DNA from: Gemmata palustris
GTDB lineage: Bacteria > Planctomycetota > Planctomycetia > Gemmatales > Gemmataceae
Direction: 5' to 3'
NCBI RefSeq assembly: GCF_017939745.1
Contig: NZ_JAGKQQ010000001.1
Span: forward strand, 434,001-498,000
DNA: 64,000 bases
In this document: in pieces, positions 18,073 through 27,062 of the stretch
Layout: every line of letters begins with the position of its first letter
Numbering within the stretch: position 1 is the first letter of the stretch
Position numbers and translations under genes: made by a program
Notes under the pieces: generated by a model
The model's database searches: none
Told to the model about the DNA's origin: nothing
What the model saw: only the letters and a program-made list of their open reading frames with translations

Positions 18073-19482
18073 TCAGTAATAACCCTTCTCGAAGTAGATG
18101 CTCGCGCCCCCGAGCGCGCTGCCACCGCGGGTAAACTGCTCGTCGAGCTTATCGACCGGGATGCCCTTCACCCGCTTCAGGTCCGGGGCGTGTGTTTTGA
18201 CAAACGTCTTGCCGCCCGCTTTTGCGGCGATTTGAAGTGCGTCGCGCACGACGGGGATGCTGCTCCCGCCGCCCGTGAGGATGAGTTCCTGTGTGAACGC
18301 GGGTTCCAGGGGTTCGCAGAACGCGGTTGTTTCGTCCGCGATCCGCTTGGTGAAGGCGCTGAGGCACGCTTGTACCGCCTCGCTGTCGGCCGGACCGCCC
18401 ACCACTTTTCCCAACCCCGGCGCGCGGTATCCTTTGCCCTCGCTGTAGACACTCTGTTGCACCTTCGTCCAGTCGGTCCACGTCGGTTTCACGGGCCATT
18501 CGCTCACCTTCAGTGCCAATCGCATCTCCTCGTCGAGGTCGCTCACGCCGAACGGGACCGATTTCTCCTGAAGCTCGAACCCAGAATCCGGCATCAGGAC
18601 CGGCACGCCCACCGGCTTGAAGGTGAGTGCCGTGAAGTCCGTTGTGAAGGCTCCCACATCGATCACGAGTGCGCGGTAACTCGGATGGTGGGTCGAGTCC
18701 TTCAACACCGTGATGAGCGGTCCCTTGCTGAACATGTCGCTGAAGTTCAGGCGCCCGTTGCGGCTGAGTACGTTCGCCCCTTTTGTGAGAACCCCGATCG
18801 CGTTGGCGTATGGCTCGGCGACGACGGGCTGTTCCGGGTGCAGCGGCCAGCCGGCTTTATCGAGCGCGTCCAGAATCAGTTTGCGCCCCGGGTGCGAATC
18901 GTCGCCGTCCTTCGCGAACGCGGGCACCGCGACGCGCACCGGGATGTCCTCGAACTTCAGTCCGGTCGTGGGGAGCTTCGCGCACGCTTCCATCGTCCGC
19001 TGCCGGAGCCAGTGGAAGAAGTGCGCCGCGAGCGCGGTCGCGATCGTTTGCTGTTGCGATTCGGCCGAGATGATGCGCCCGCCCGGTCCCCCGATGAGGG
19101 ATTTCGCGCTGCTCACCATCTGCTGGAGGTAGCCGATTTGCCCGTGGGGGACGCCGTACTGGGTGGCCAGCGCGAGCAAGTCGTCGGATTGGAGAAGCGC
19201 TTCGAGCGGGGATTGCGTGGGGCGCGCGACGGCCGGCGCGAGGAACACGGACCGCTTCCAGTTGCGGTGAACGTCGATCCCGCCGCCGCTCTCCTGGCCG
19301 GCGGCCTCGTCACCGAATGCGAGCTTCGCTTTCGTCCCGCGCCGGTCCACCGCGATGGTGCTGGGCACACAGAAGTCGATATTCGGCCACGAGAGCAGTT
19401 CGCTGTCGGCGGTGGGATCGCGCCGGAGGGCGACCTTGGTGTACGCACTTCCGAAGTCGATACAGAACACCCGGTCGGCCAT
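18073..19482 (-). CDS. Hsp70-like ATPase (actin/HSP70 superfamily)
   Basis: A 469-residue protein with the three nucleotide-binding signatures of the Hsp70/actin fold: phosphate-1 CIDFGSAYTKVAL (7-19), phosphate-2 ALVIDVGAFTTDF (271-283) and adenosine motif LILTGGGSSIPVVRDAL (400-416). It is shorter than DnaK (about 640) and lacks a recognisable substrate-binding domain and the EEVD-type tail, so it is a divergent Hsp70-like ATPase and not DnaK. It begins ten bases after a coiled-coil protein gene that probably encodes its partner, and a zinc-ribbon membrane protein gene follows. Client and role are unknown. Confidence 0.88.
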   Translation of the reverse strand: MADRVFCIDFGSAYTKVALRRDPTADSELLSWPNIDFCVPSTIAVDRRGTKAKLAFGDEAAGQESGGGIDVHRNWKRSVFLAPAVARPTQSPLEALLQSDDLLALATQYGVPHGQIGYLQQMVSSAKSLIGGPGGRIISAESQQQTIATALAAHFFHWLRQRTMEACAKLPTTGLKFEDIPVRVAVPAFAKDGDDSHPGRKLILDALDKAGWPLHPEQPVVAEPYANAIGVLTKGANVLSRNGRLNFSDMFSKGPLITVLKDSTHHPSYRALVIDVGAFTTDFTALTFKPVGVPVLMPDSGFELQEKSVPFGVSDLDEEMRLALKVSEWPVKPTWTDWTKVQQSVYSEGKGYRAPGLGKVVGGPADSEAVQACLSAFTKRIADETTAFCEPLEPAFTQELILTGGGSSIPVVRDALQIAAKAGGKTFVKTHAPDLKRVKGIPVDKLDEQFTRGGSALGGASIYFEKGYY

Positions 19483-19492
19483 CAGCGCGCCC

Positions 19493-20452
19493 TCATTTTT
19501 CGACTACCGCCTTGAGAACCACGAACTCGCCCGCGTCCTCGTCGAGCGCCCAACCCGGGCGCACGACCTTCACTTGGTCGCCGCCGAACACGCCCGCGAC
19601 GCTCTCGTGAGTGCGCCCGCTGTACGCGACCCGTTGGCCCACCTCGCCGACCAGTTTGAATCCGCTGATGTTCCACATCGCCGATTCGAGGAACTCGCGC
19701 GCGTCCGGCTTGTTCATTTCCCAGGTCGCGCGCCACGACGACGCCAGTTGTGCTGCCACGTCGCGCCGGAAGTCCTTGTCCTCAGCGGTTTCCGGCACTG
19801 TTGAGACGGATTTCGGCTGCGGGGCGGGCTCGACCGAGGTGGGGCGTGGAGCCGGTTCTGGGGGCTTTTGGCCTTCGATTTCGAGCAACCGGAGCAACTC
19901 CGCAACGCGCGCCTGCTGGCGCTCGGCGATGAGTTTTTGTGCGCGTTCCAGCGCTTTCAGGCTGGCTTCTTCTGCCGCGCGCCGCTTGGCGGCTTCCTCT
20001 TCGCGGGCCTGGCGCGAAGCCTGTTCTGCCGCGATCGCTTCTTCGAGCAGCGGATTGAGTTCCGCGGCCGCGAGTGGAGTTCGCCCAATTACTCCCTGAA
20101 GAAAGTCGGCCTGCTCGCTAATCGGTAGTCCGCCCGCGACACTCTTTGCGAGCGGGGCGACTTGCTCCTCGGAGAGCGTCGCGGCAACTTCCTCGAAGCC
20201 GGCTCCCGTGAGCGTCGCGCCGTCCTTGTGCTGCTTCAGCAGTGGGCGGTTCGCGTCCAGACACCGCTCGATGGCCGCAGCGCTGTTGACTTCCTTGGTG
20301 TTGAAGAGTGCTCCGGCTTTGGCAGCCGACCACTTCGCTTTCGGATCGGTTGCGGCCAGCTTCAGTGCGTTCTGCACGAGTTCATCAATTGACTTCGGCG
20401 GCGGCGGTGCCTTTGGCGCTCTTGGCTTCTTGGCTTTCTTTTCTTCTTCCAC
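19493..20452 (-). CDS. Coiled-coil hypothetical protein paired with the Hsp70-like ATPase
   Basis: About 319 residues. A Lys/Pro-rich start (KKAKKPRAPKAPPPPK) is followed by a helical region, a long Ala/Glu/Arg coiled coil (about 155-220; EEEAAKRRAAEEASLKALERA) and a conserved C-terminal domain of about 100 residues (DFRRDVAAQLASSWRATWEMN to EFVVLKAVVEK). The start is uncertain: GTG at 20452 is used; a TTG at 20551 would add 33 residues. It is ten bases upstream of the Hsp70-like gene, so the pair should be co-translated. By position it could be a co-chaperone or client adaptor, but it does not match GrpE or DnaJ in anything I can see. Confidence 0.78.
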   Translation of the reverse strand: MEEEKKAKKPRAPKAPPPPKSIDELVQNALKLAATDPKAKWSAAKAGALFNTKEVNSAAAIERCLDANRPLLKQHKDGATLTGAGFEEVAATLSEEQVAPLAKSVAGGLPISEQADFLQGVIGRTPLAAAELNPLLEEAIAAEQASRQAREEEAAKRRAAEEASLKALERAQKLIAERQQARVAELLRLLEIEGQKPPEPAPRPTSVEPAPQPKSVSTVPETAEDKDFRRDVAAQLASSWRATWEMNKPDAREFLESAMWNISGFKLVGEVGQRVAYSGRTHESVAGVFGGDQVKVVRPGWALDEDAGEFVVLKAVVEK

Positions 20453-20611
20453 GTCCTTGTCCTCAATTGACGGAAGTGTAACGGGTTGAATCTGCGCGCG
20501 AAAGTGTTTTCCGACCTTACCCGGAAAACGCGATCTGCAAGACCGGTACAACCCGTGTGATCGGTACCGGTTCGTTTGAAATCCTGAGTATAGAAGTGCG
20601 TCCGCGGTGGG

Positions 20612-21199
20612 CTAGAGAACGCCCTTCGTGGACGGCACGCCGCTCGCGCGGGGGTCGGGTTCGACCGCGGCACGCAGCGCGCGGGCGCACGCTTTAAAGA
20701 TGGCCTCGACGATGTGGTGCGTGTTCCGCCCGTGGTGCAGCACGACGTGCAGGTTGAACACCCCCGTCGAACTTGCTGCGCGCCAGAACTCTTCGGCCAG
20801 TTGCGACGAGAACGTGCCGAGCGTTTCGAGCGGCACGTCCGCGCGCCACACGAGGTACGGCCGACCGCTCAGGTCGACCGCAGCCGTCGCCAGCGTGTCG
20901 TCCATTGGCAGCGTGCAGTCGCCGAAGCGCCGAATGCCGGCCTTGTCGCCGAGTGCCTGCACGAGCGCCTTGCCGAAGCAGATTCCGACGTCCTCGACGG
21001 TGTGGTGGGCGTCGATGTGCGTATCGCCTTTGCACGTCACGGTGAGGTCGAACAGCCCGTGCTTCGCGATGTGCGTGAGCATGTGGTCGAAGAACCCGAC
21101 GCCGGTCGCGAGCTTCGAGGCCCCGGTGCCGTCGAGGTTCAGCGTGAGGTCGATTTCTGTTTCGGCCGTTTTGCGTTCGATCTGTGCGGTGCGGGGCAT
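20612..21199 (-). CDS. hisB: Imidazoleglycerol-phosphate dehydratase
   Basis: HisB, 195 residues, the usual single-domain length. It dehydrates imidazole-glycerol phosphate to imidazole-acetol phosphate in histidine synthesis, in the cytoplasm. The metal-binding motifs are GFFDHMLTHIAKHG, DAHHTVEDVGI and, in the second half, LHHGRNTHHIVEAIFKA. The ATG at 21199 (MPRTAQIERKT) matches family starts; a start five codons upstream is less likely. It is the third gene of a hisD-hisC-hisB cluster and ends at STKGVL, as expected. Confidence 0.97.
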   Translation of the reverse strand: MPRTAQIERKTAETEIDLTLNLDGTGASKLATGVGFFDHMLTHIAKHGLFDLTVTCKGDTHIDAHHTVEDVGICFGKALVQALGDKAGIRRFGDCTLPMDDTLATAAVDLSGRPYLVWRADVPLETLGTFSSQLAEEFWRAASSTGVFNLHVVLHHGRNTHHIVEAIFKACARALRAAVEPDPRASGVPSTKGVL

Positions 21200-21245
21200 C
21201 TTCCGAAGTCTCAAATCGTAAAGTCGAAAATTGCACGTCGAAGAG

Positions 21246-22310
21246 TCAGAGTATGGCTTTCAACGCGCTGAGGAGTGTGTCGATCTCCGCGTCGGTGCCG
21301 ACGGAGATCCGCAGCCCATCATACGCGCCCTCGGGGGCGCCGAGCGGACCGGCCGCGTAGTTCATGTAGCGGACCAGGATCTTTCGGCGCTTTAACTCTT
21401 CGTAAATGGGTTTCACGGGTCGATCGGATCGACGGCACCACACGAAGTTCGCGTGGCTCGGCAGCACGTCGAAGCCTAGCTCAGTGAGTTCCTGCGTCAT
21501 TCTCACGCGGGTAGCGATGATCTTCGCACGCACTTCATGGAAGTAATCCTGGTCTTCGACCGCGGCGGTCGCGGCGGCGAGACTCAGCACGTCACAGTTG
21601 TAAGAGTCTTTCACTTTTGCCAACTCGCGGACCAACTCCGGTGCAGCGATCGCGAACCCGAACCGGATACCCGCGAGCGAATAGGACTTGCTCAGGGTCC
21701 GCGTGATGATGAGGTTCGGCGTGCTCGAGAGGAGCTCCAATCCGCTCCACGATGTGAAGTCGGCATACGCTTCATCGAGGACCAGCGGCGCGGGCGCGAG
21801 TGCCTTCGCGAGTCGGGTCACCGTCTCGGGATCGACGATCGTTCCCGAGGGGGAGTTCGGGTTCGGGAGGAACGTGAGGTTCGCTTGCGCGGCCCAGGAA
21901 TCCAGTGTTCGCCAGTCCGCGCTGAAGCGAACCGAGAGGAACTGTGCGCCCTGAATTTCCGCGAGCGAGCGGTACAGGATGTAGCTCGGTATCGGCGACG
22001 CGATCAGCCCGCCTTCGGGTACGAACGTGCGCGTGAGAATTGTGAGGATGTCGTCCGAGCCGTTGCCGATGAGGATGCCATCGGGGTCGACGTTCAGCAC
22101 GCGGCCCGCGGTTTTGCGGAACGTGTCGCCGAGCGGTTGCGGGTACTTTCGCAGGCTATTCGGCGTGAGGGCGGTCCGAATTGCTTCAAATACCCGCGGA
22201 CTCGGCGGGTACGGGTTCTCGTTCGTGTTAAGCTTGGTGATGTCAGGGTCGTTGAGTTGCTCGCCCGGAACGTACCCGGCCATTGCGCAAATGTTGGAGC
22301 GGACAGTCAT
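21246..22310 (-). CDS. hisC: Histidinol-phosphate aminotransferase
   Basis: HisC, 354 residues, a PLP-dependent class I/II aminotransferase that converts imidazole-acetol phosphate to histidinol phosphate. Seen: KLNTNENPYPPSP near the start, NGSDDILTIL, FLPNPNSPSG, DEAYADF and the PLP-lysine motif TRTLSKSYSLAGIRFG near residue 215. The ATG at 22310 directly abuts an inverted-repeat arm (22311-22338), so it has no purine-rich ribosome-binding site; translation may depend on coupling with hisD or on the hairpin. It lies between hisD and hisB. Confidence 0.97.
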   Translation of the reverse strand: MTVRSNICAMAGYVPGEQLNDPDITKLNTNENPYPPSPRVFEAIRTALTPNSLRKYPQPLGDTFRKTAGRVLNVDPDGILIGNGSDDILTILTRTFVPEGGLIASPIPSYILYRSLAEIQGAQFLSVRFSADWRTLDSWAAQANLTFLPNPNSPSGTIVDPETVTRLAKALAPAPLVLDEAYADFTSWSGLELLSSTPNLIITRTLSKSYSLAGIRFGFAIAAPELVRELAKVKDSYNCDVLSLAAATAAVEDQDYFHEVRAKIIATRVRMTQELTELGFDVLPSHANFVWCRRSDRPVKPIYEELKRRKILVRYMNYAAGPLGAPEGAYDGLRISVGTDAEIDTLLSALKAIL

Positions 22311-22422
22311 GGCGAACGGCCGGTGTGAGCCGGCTGGTGAGGCCCGCACAAAGCGGGAATTGTTTTGGTAAGTGGGCTGCTACGAACGGAAAACACCGGC
22401 CGGCTTGCACCGGCCGTTCGCC
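22311..22422. repeat. Inverted repeat filling the hisD-hisC gap
   Basis: Arms 22311-22338 and 22395-22422 (28 bases, three mismatches) with a 56-base spacer. The outer arm sequence GGCGAACGGCCGGTG is shared with the repeat at 44790-44872. The left arm touches the hisC ATG and the right arm ends one base before the hisD stop codon, so nearly the whole intergenic gap is the element. Confidence 0.9.
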
Positions 22423-22423
22423 G

Positions 22424-23848
22424 TTACTTCTTTGCGGGTGTGGCGGCCGGCACCTTGTCCGGCTTCGGCTTGGGGCGAGCGGCGGGGCCGTTGTCGTTGG
22501 CCCGCAGTTCGACGCTGGCCGCGTGGCCGGTGAGACCTTCCCGGTTCGCCATGAAGATGACGTCGCTGGCGATGTCCTTTAGCCCGTTGCGCGTGAACCG
22601 CAAGATGCTCGTGCGCTTGCGGAAGTCGTTGGTCGTCAGCCCGCTCGCGAACCGGGCGGTGCCGCCCGTCGGGAGCACGTGCGACGGGCCGGCCGCGTAG
22701 TCGCCGACGGCGACCGGGGTGAACGGCCCCAGGAACACGGCGCCGGCACTGTCGATGTCGTCGAGGATCGCGTCCGGGTCACGGGTTTGAATGTGTAGGT
22801 GCTCGGGGGCCATCGCGTTCACGCAGTCCACGGCCGAGGCCTTGTTCGGCGCGAGGATCAGTGCGCCGAAGCGCTCCAAGCTGTCGCGGGCGAGGTCGGC
22901 ACGCGACAGCTTCGCGAGCCGCTTCGTGAGCGCGTCCTGGACCTCGTTGATGAGCGGCTCGTACCACGTCACCAGCACGGCCACACCCGGCGAGTGTTCG
23001 GCCTGAGCGATGAGGTCGAGGGCGACGTAATCGGGGTGGGCGGAATCGTCCGCGAGAACCACGATTTCGCTCGGCCCCGCGAGACAGTCGATCGCGACCT
23101 GGCCGAACACATACTTCTTCGCGAGTGCCACGTACTGGTTGCCGGGGCCGACGATCATATCGACCGGCTTCAGCCCCTCGACGCCGTAAGCCATCGCCGC
23201 GATCGCCTGGGCGCCGCCGAGCCGGTACACTTCAGTGATCCCGAGCTCGTGGCATGTCGCGAGCATCTCGCGGTTGTATGCCCCGGTCGCGTTCGGGGGC
23301 ATGGTCACGATGATCTGCTCGCACCCGGCGACTTGGGCCGGGCACACGGTCATGAGTAGCGTGGACGGGTACGCTGCCGCTCCACCGGGGCAGTACACCC
23401 CGACGCGCTTTAACGCCCGGTATCGCACCTGGAGTTCGTGCTTGCCCGAAACGGGCATGACCGCGTCGCGCTGGAGCAGCCCCGATTGGAACTGCATCAC
23501 GTTGTAGCGCACTTGTCGGATGACTTCGAGGAAGTCGTCGCCGATGTTCGCGTGGGCCTCGGCGAGTTCGGCGGGCTTCACGCGGAGCTGGTCCGCCTTC
23601 AGCTTCACGCCGTCGAAGAGTTCAGTGTAGTTCAGGGCCGCGGAGAGCCCCTTTTCGCGCACGTCGTTGCAGATGCGCTCGACCGCGCGGACCGGCGGGA
23701 GCGCCTCACCGAAGACGGCCTGAGTTTTCTTCTTGCTGGCGGCCGAGACGATCTCGGTATCGGTGCGGAACTGGTCGCGAAGTTTGACGATCTGAGCCGC
23801 GGCGTTACTGGCTGTGAGATCAATCCGCCGCAGCTTGAGAGCTGACAT
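22424..23848 (-). CDS. hisD: Histidinol dehydrogenase
   Basis: HisD, 474 residues. It catalyses the last two oxidations of histidine synthesis (L-histidinol to L-histidine, NAD-dependent, with zinc). Family blocks seen: CPGGAAAYPSTLLMTVCPAQVAGC, RLGGAQAIAAMAYG, KPVDMIVGPGNQYVALAKK, LAGPSEIVVLADDSA, and near the C-terminus LPTGGTARFASGLTTNDFRKRTS. The ATG at 23848 matches the family start. It carries a 25-residue Lys/Pro/Ala-rich tail (PAARPKPKPDKVPAATPAKK) beyond the normal end. First gene of hisD-hisC-hisB. Confidence 0.97.
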   Translation of the reverse strand: MSALKLRRIDLTASNAAAQIVKLRDQFRTDTEIVSAASKKKTQAVFGEALPPVRAVERICNDVREKGLSAALNYTELFDGVKLKADQLRVKPAELAEAHANIGDDFLEVIRQVRYNVMQFQSGLLQRDAVMPVSGKHELQVRYRALKRVGVYCPGGAAAYPSTLLMTVCPAQVAGCEQIIVTMPPNATGAYNREMLATCHELGITEVYRLGGAQAIAAMAYGVEGLKPVDMIVGPGNQYVALAKKYVFGQVAIDCLAGPSEIVVLADDSAHPDYVALDLIAQAEHSPGVAVLVTWYEPLINEVQDALTKRLAKLSRADLARDSLERFGALILAPNKASAVDCVNAMAPEHLHIQTRDPDAILDDIDSAGAVFLGPFTPVAVGDYAAGPSHVLPTGGTARFASGLTTNDFRKRTSILRFTRNGLKDIASDVIFMANREGLTGHAASVELRANDNGPAARPKPKPDKVPAATPAKK

Positions 23849-24466
23849 CTGGTGAACCTCACGGGGTGCGTGGGAGGAACGCTTCCCGTCTGAGCGGAAC
23901 TTCACGACACGGCCCAATCCGCACGAACCGCGCGGCGGGCAAATCTTTCCTTTGTTATATGGCTATTGGCCTTACGTTACAAGGAATCGAGCCGCTTCGC
24001 GACCCGGGAGTCGGTGCAAATTGTGCCGAATACGCGGCTTATGCCGAATGTCCGAATCTGAATGGAGTATAAATTGATTCAATCAAAAATTAAAATGACA
24101 ACCGTGTAATTTTCTAGGCGCCGATCTCTTTCCGTGAGACAATCCCACCTAATGAGCTTCCGCGAGCGGGTCGGGCGGCGGCCCCGATGAACCACCCAAC
24201 CCGCGCGGCCGTAGCAACACAAGCGTAACGCTGTCGAGGACGCAGACGCACCCGAGTCGGATACGAGATCGAGAAGGGCACCAATCGTCCTCAGTTCACG
24301 GCGCGCGTCAATCCGCACAGTTTTCCAGGGCGGGCGAGTAAAAACGCCGAATGCGATCCGAGCCGCTTGCGTTTCGCGCCCGTCGCGGGTCTACTGATAC
24401 TCGCCTATCGGATCGCCCGCTCGACAGCACGGATCGTCGCTCGCATCTCAGCCGCGGAGGCGGCCA
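23849..24466. other. Intergenic region, no supported gene
   Basis: This 618-bp divergent gap between hisD (minus) and the SpoIIE-type phosphatase (plus) should carry both promoters. It has AT-rich islands, for example around 23945-23975 and 24065-24115, that are unusual for this genome. Short open frames here are not protein-like. Confidence 0.6.
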
Positions 24467-25765
24467 ATGACCGTGGCACCCGATTTCTTCGATACCGAAC
24501 CGCGAAACTGGCGCGCTCGTTTAGCCGTTAGCGTCGAGGTGATGCGCGAACTCAGCCGGTCCACCGACCCGCAGGAGATGTACGCGGTCTTCGCCCGGCG
24601 GATGACGCAACTGTTCCCCATCAGTCGGCACCTCACCATCTCGCGCCGCGGGTTGCTCGGTCCCGAGTACCGCGTCGCGCGCTACAGTTTGTGGAAAGAC
24701 CCGGTTAACCCGTGGAAAGAGTCCCACCGGCTCCCGGTCCACCACGGCGGGGTGCTCGCGGAACTGCTCTACGCCGATCAACCGCGCATCATCGACAACC
24801 TGACTCTCGACCCCGAAGACCCGGCGGCCGAGTACCTCGCGGGTCAGAGATCGCTGCTCGCGATTCCGCACTTCGAGCACGGGATCGCGCAGAACATGGT
24901 CGTCATCACTCGAGACGATACGCCGACGTTCCCGCGCGAGCGCGTCGCCGACCTTGTGCTACTCAGCAACCTCTTTGCCCGGGCGACGCAGACGGTCGTG
25001 CTGTCGCAAGCGGTGAAGGAAGCGTTCGACGGCCTCGATTACGAACTTCGGTCGATCGCGGAGATTCAGAAATCGCTGCTCCCGGCCGAGAAGCCGAAGG
25101 TGCCGAACCTGGATGTCGCGGTTCACTATCAGACGGCGAAGCGCGCGGGCGGGGACTATTACGATTTCTTCCCGCTCCCAAACGATCGCCTCGGTGTTCT
25201 GATCGCGGACGCGAGCGGGCACGGAGCGCCGGCCGCGGTGCTGATGGCGGTGGCCCACAGCATCGCGCACACGCGCCCCGAACCCCCACAGCGCCCGGGC
25301 GAGTTCCTCACGTACATGAACGCCCACCTGACGCGCCGATACACCCGACCGACGGGCAGCTTCATGACCGCGTTCTATGCGGTGTTCGACCCGGCGAACG
25401 GCACACTCAGCTACGCCAGCGCGGGGCACAATCCCCCCCGGTTGCTCCGCTGTGCCGACGGCTTCAAACTCGCTCTGAACCGCGCGCAAAAGCTCCCGCT
25501 CGGGATCAAGCCGGACGAAGTGTACTTGGAACAGACGCTCCCGCTCCTTCCGGGCGATCAGGTGGTCTTGTTCACGGATGGTGTGATCGAAGCCGTCAAC
25601 ACCGAGGGCGATGTGTTCGGCTCCGCGCGCATCGATGAAGAACTGGAAACGTGCCTCCCGAGTGCCGGCGCGCTCCTCCGAGCGATCCTCGCGTCGCACT
25701 CGCTCTTCACCGCAGGGACAACTGCGGCCGATGACCGAACACTCGTCGTCGTGAAGCGCACGTAA
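24467..25765 (+). CDS. GAF-domain PP2C/SpoIIE-type protein phosphatase
   Basis: A 432-residue protein. Residues about 25-185 are a GAF-like sensor (LLAIPHFEHGIAQNMVVITRD). Residues about 195-430 are a SpoIIE-type PP2C phosphatase with the metal-binding acidic residues: KRAGGDYYDFFPL, VLIADASGHGAPAAV, VVLFTDGVIEAVN and AADDRTLVVV. Such phosphatases usually dephosphorylate anti-anti-sigma factors or act opposite Ser/Thr kinases in partner-switch systems; no STAS or anti-sigma gene is adjacent. The start has GGAGG just upstream. No membrane segment, so it acts in the cytoplasm. Confidence 0.93.
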   Translation: MTVAPDFFDTEPRNWRARLAVSVEVMRELSRSTDPQEMYAVFARRMTQLFPISRHLTISRRGLLGPEYRVARYSLWKDPVNPWKESHRLPVHHGGVLAELLYADQPRIIDNLTLDPEDPAAEYLAGQRSLLAIPHFEHGIAQNMVVITRDDTPTFPRERVADLVLLSNLFARATQTVVLSQAVKEAFDGLDYELRSIAEIQKSLLPAEKPKVPNLDVAVHYQTAKRAGGDYYDFFPLPNDRLGVLIADASGHGAPAAVLMAVAHSIAHTRPEPPQRPGEFLTYMNAHLTRRYTRPTGSFMTAFYAVFDPANGTLSYASAGHNPPRLLRCADGFKLALNRAQKLPLGIKPDEVYLEQTLPLLPGDQVVLFTDGVIEAVNTEGDVFGSARIDEELETCLPSAGALLRAILASHSLFTAGTTAADDRTLVVVKRT

Positions 25766-25823
25766 CCTCTCGTTGCCCTCCACCATCAGAGTGGAGGTGC
25801 CAATTTCAATCGATGTTGTCGGT

Positions 25824-25899
25824 GAACCCCGCCCGCAAGGGCGGTGGGTGCCCTCGTGCCTCCTTGAACCATCACCCGCCGCCCTTGCGGGCGGGGTTC
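25824..25899. repeat. 27-bp inverted repeat between the phosphatase and ThuA genes
   Basis: Arms 25824-25850 and 25873-25899 match at 26 of 27 positions (core CGCCCGCAAGGGCGG), with a 22-base spacer. The arms also contain short internal palindromes. No T-run is next to it. Confidence 0.88.
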
Positions 25900-26011
25900 G
25901 CTAATGATGTGCTGCGAGTAGCCACAGCTACTTGGCCACGAGAGCGGGGTTCGCTTACAATCCGCGTGTCCGGCCCGCCTGTCTCCTTTCCCGCACGCGG
26001 AGTTCCAACTC

Positions 26012-26920
26012 ATGAAGAAACTCACGTTCCTGCTCGCCATCGTGACCCTCGTCGCGTTTGGTCCGGTTACACGCGCTACGGCCGAAGAAACGAAAAAAGC
26101 GACCGCCAACAAGCGGTTGCTGCTCGTGACGCACTGCGGCGGGTTCCCGCACGGTTCGGTCTTCACGGCCGAGGAAGTGTTGAAGGAGATCGGCCCGAAG
26201 AACGGGTTCGATGTGACGTGCTACCGGTTCACCGAAGACCCGGACAAGATCGTGAAGGATAAGGGCGTCGAGCGCACCGCACTGGAAGCGTACAGCGACA
26301 AGTTTCGAGGCGCGACCAAGCAACCGGTGGGCAAGGAGCACTGCGGGCGCATCAACAAAGAAACCCTGAAGAACTTCGATGTGGTGCTGTTCTTCACGAC
26401 TGGCAACCCGGTCAGCAAGGCAGAACTCGCGGACCTGCGCGAGTGGGTCAAGGCGGGCGGGGCGCTCGCGGGTACGCACTGTGCGACCGACACGCTGTAC
26501 GGCGAATCGGTCTACGGCGACCTGATCGGCGCGTACTTCCAGGGGCACCCGCCGGGGCTGCAGAAGATCAAGGTAAAGGTCGAGGACGCGAAGCACCCGG
26601 CCGCGGCCGGCTTCAAGGACGGGATGGACTACCAGGATGAGATGTACATCTTCAAGAACGTCCCGTACTCGCGCGAGAAGTTGCACATCATCTTCAGCAT
26701 CGAGGCGGGCTCGTTCAACCCGGGTAAGAACCTCGTCCGCGCGGACAACGATTACGCGATCTCGTGGTGCCGCGAGGAGGGGAAGGGCAAAGTGTTCTAC
26801 ACGTCGTTCGGACACGACCCGAAGGTGTGGAAGGACGAGAAGTTCCAACATCACCTGTTCGGTGGGCTGAAGTGGGCGACCGGCGAACTGAAGGGCGACG
26901 CCACGCCCAGCAAGAAGTGA
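26012..26920 (+). CDS. ThuA domain-containing secreted protein
   Basis: A 302-residue protein with a signal peptide (MKKLTFLLAIVTLVAFGPVTRATA) and a ThuA-like class I glutamine amidotransferase fold: LLLVTHCGGFPHGSVFTAEEVL, VVLFFTTGNPVSKAELADLREWVKAGGALAGTH, GDLIGAYFQGHPPG, and the end VFYTSFGHDPKVWKD...HHLFGGLKWATGE. ThuA proteins are linked to trehalose or other sugar use; planctomycetes have many and their substrates are unknown. GGAG lies ten bases before the ATG. A second, divergent ThuA domain is the C-terminal part of the large protein at 49372-53091. Confidence 0.93.
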   Translation: MKKLTFLLAIVTLVAFGPVTRATAEETKKATANKRLLLVTHCGGFPHGSVFTAEEVLKEIGPKNGFDVTCYRFTEDPDKIVKDKGVERTALEAYSDKFRGATKQPVGKEHCGRINKETLKNFDVVLFFTTGNPVSKAELADLREWVKAGGALAGTHCATDTLYGESVYGDLIGAYFQGHPPGLQKIKVKVEDAKHPAAAGFKDGMDYQDEMYIFKNVPYSREKLHIIFSIEAGSFNPGKNLVRADNDYAISWCREEGKGKVFYTSFGHDPKVWKDEKFQHHLFGGLKWATGELKGDATPSKK

Positions 26921-26945
26921 CCGATTTGGTGTCCCAGTTCTTTAA

Positions 26946-26984
26946 GCCCAGGGTCGATCGCGTTGCGATCGGCCCTGGGCTTTG
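26946..26984 (+). terminator. Terminator after the ThuA gene
   Basis: A 16-bp stem (26946-26961 with 26965-26980, one G-U pair, 3-base loop) followed by TTTG, 25 bp past the ThuA stop codon. Confidence 0.75.
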
Positions 26985-27062
26985 ATGTGCAACCCCTTCG
27001 GGGTAAAAAGACAGAAATTCAGAGCCGGCTCGATGCCGGTCCCCACATCCCGGACGGAACCG

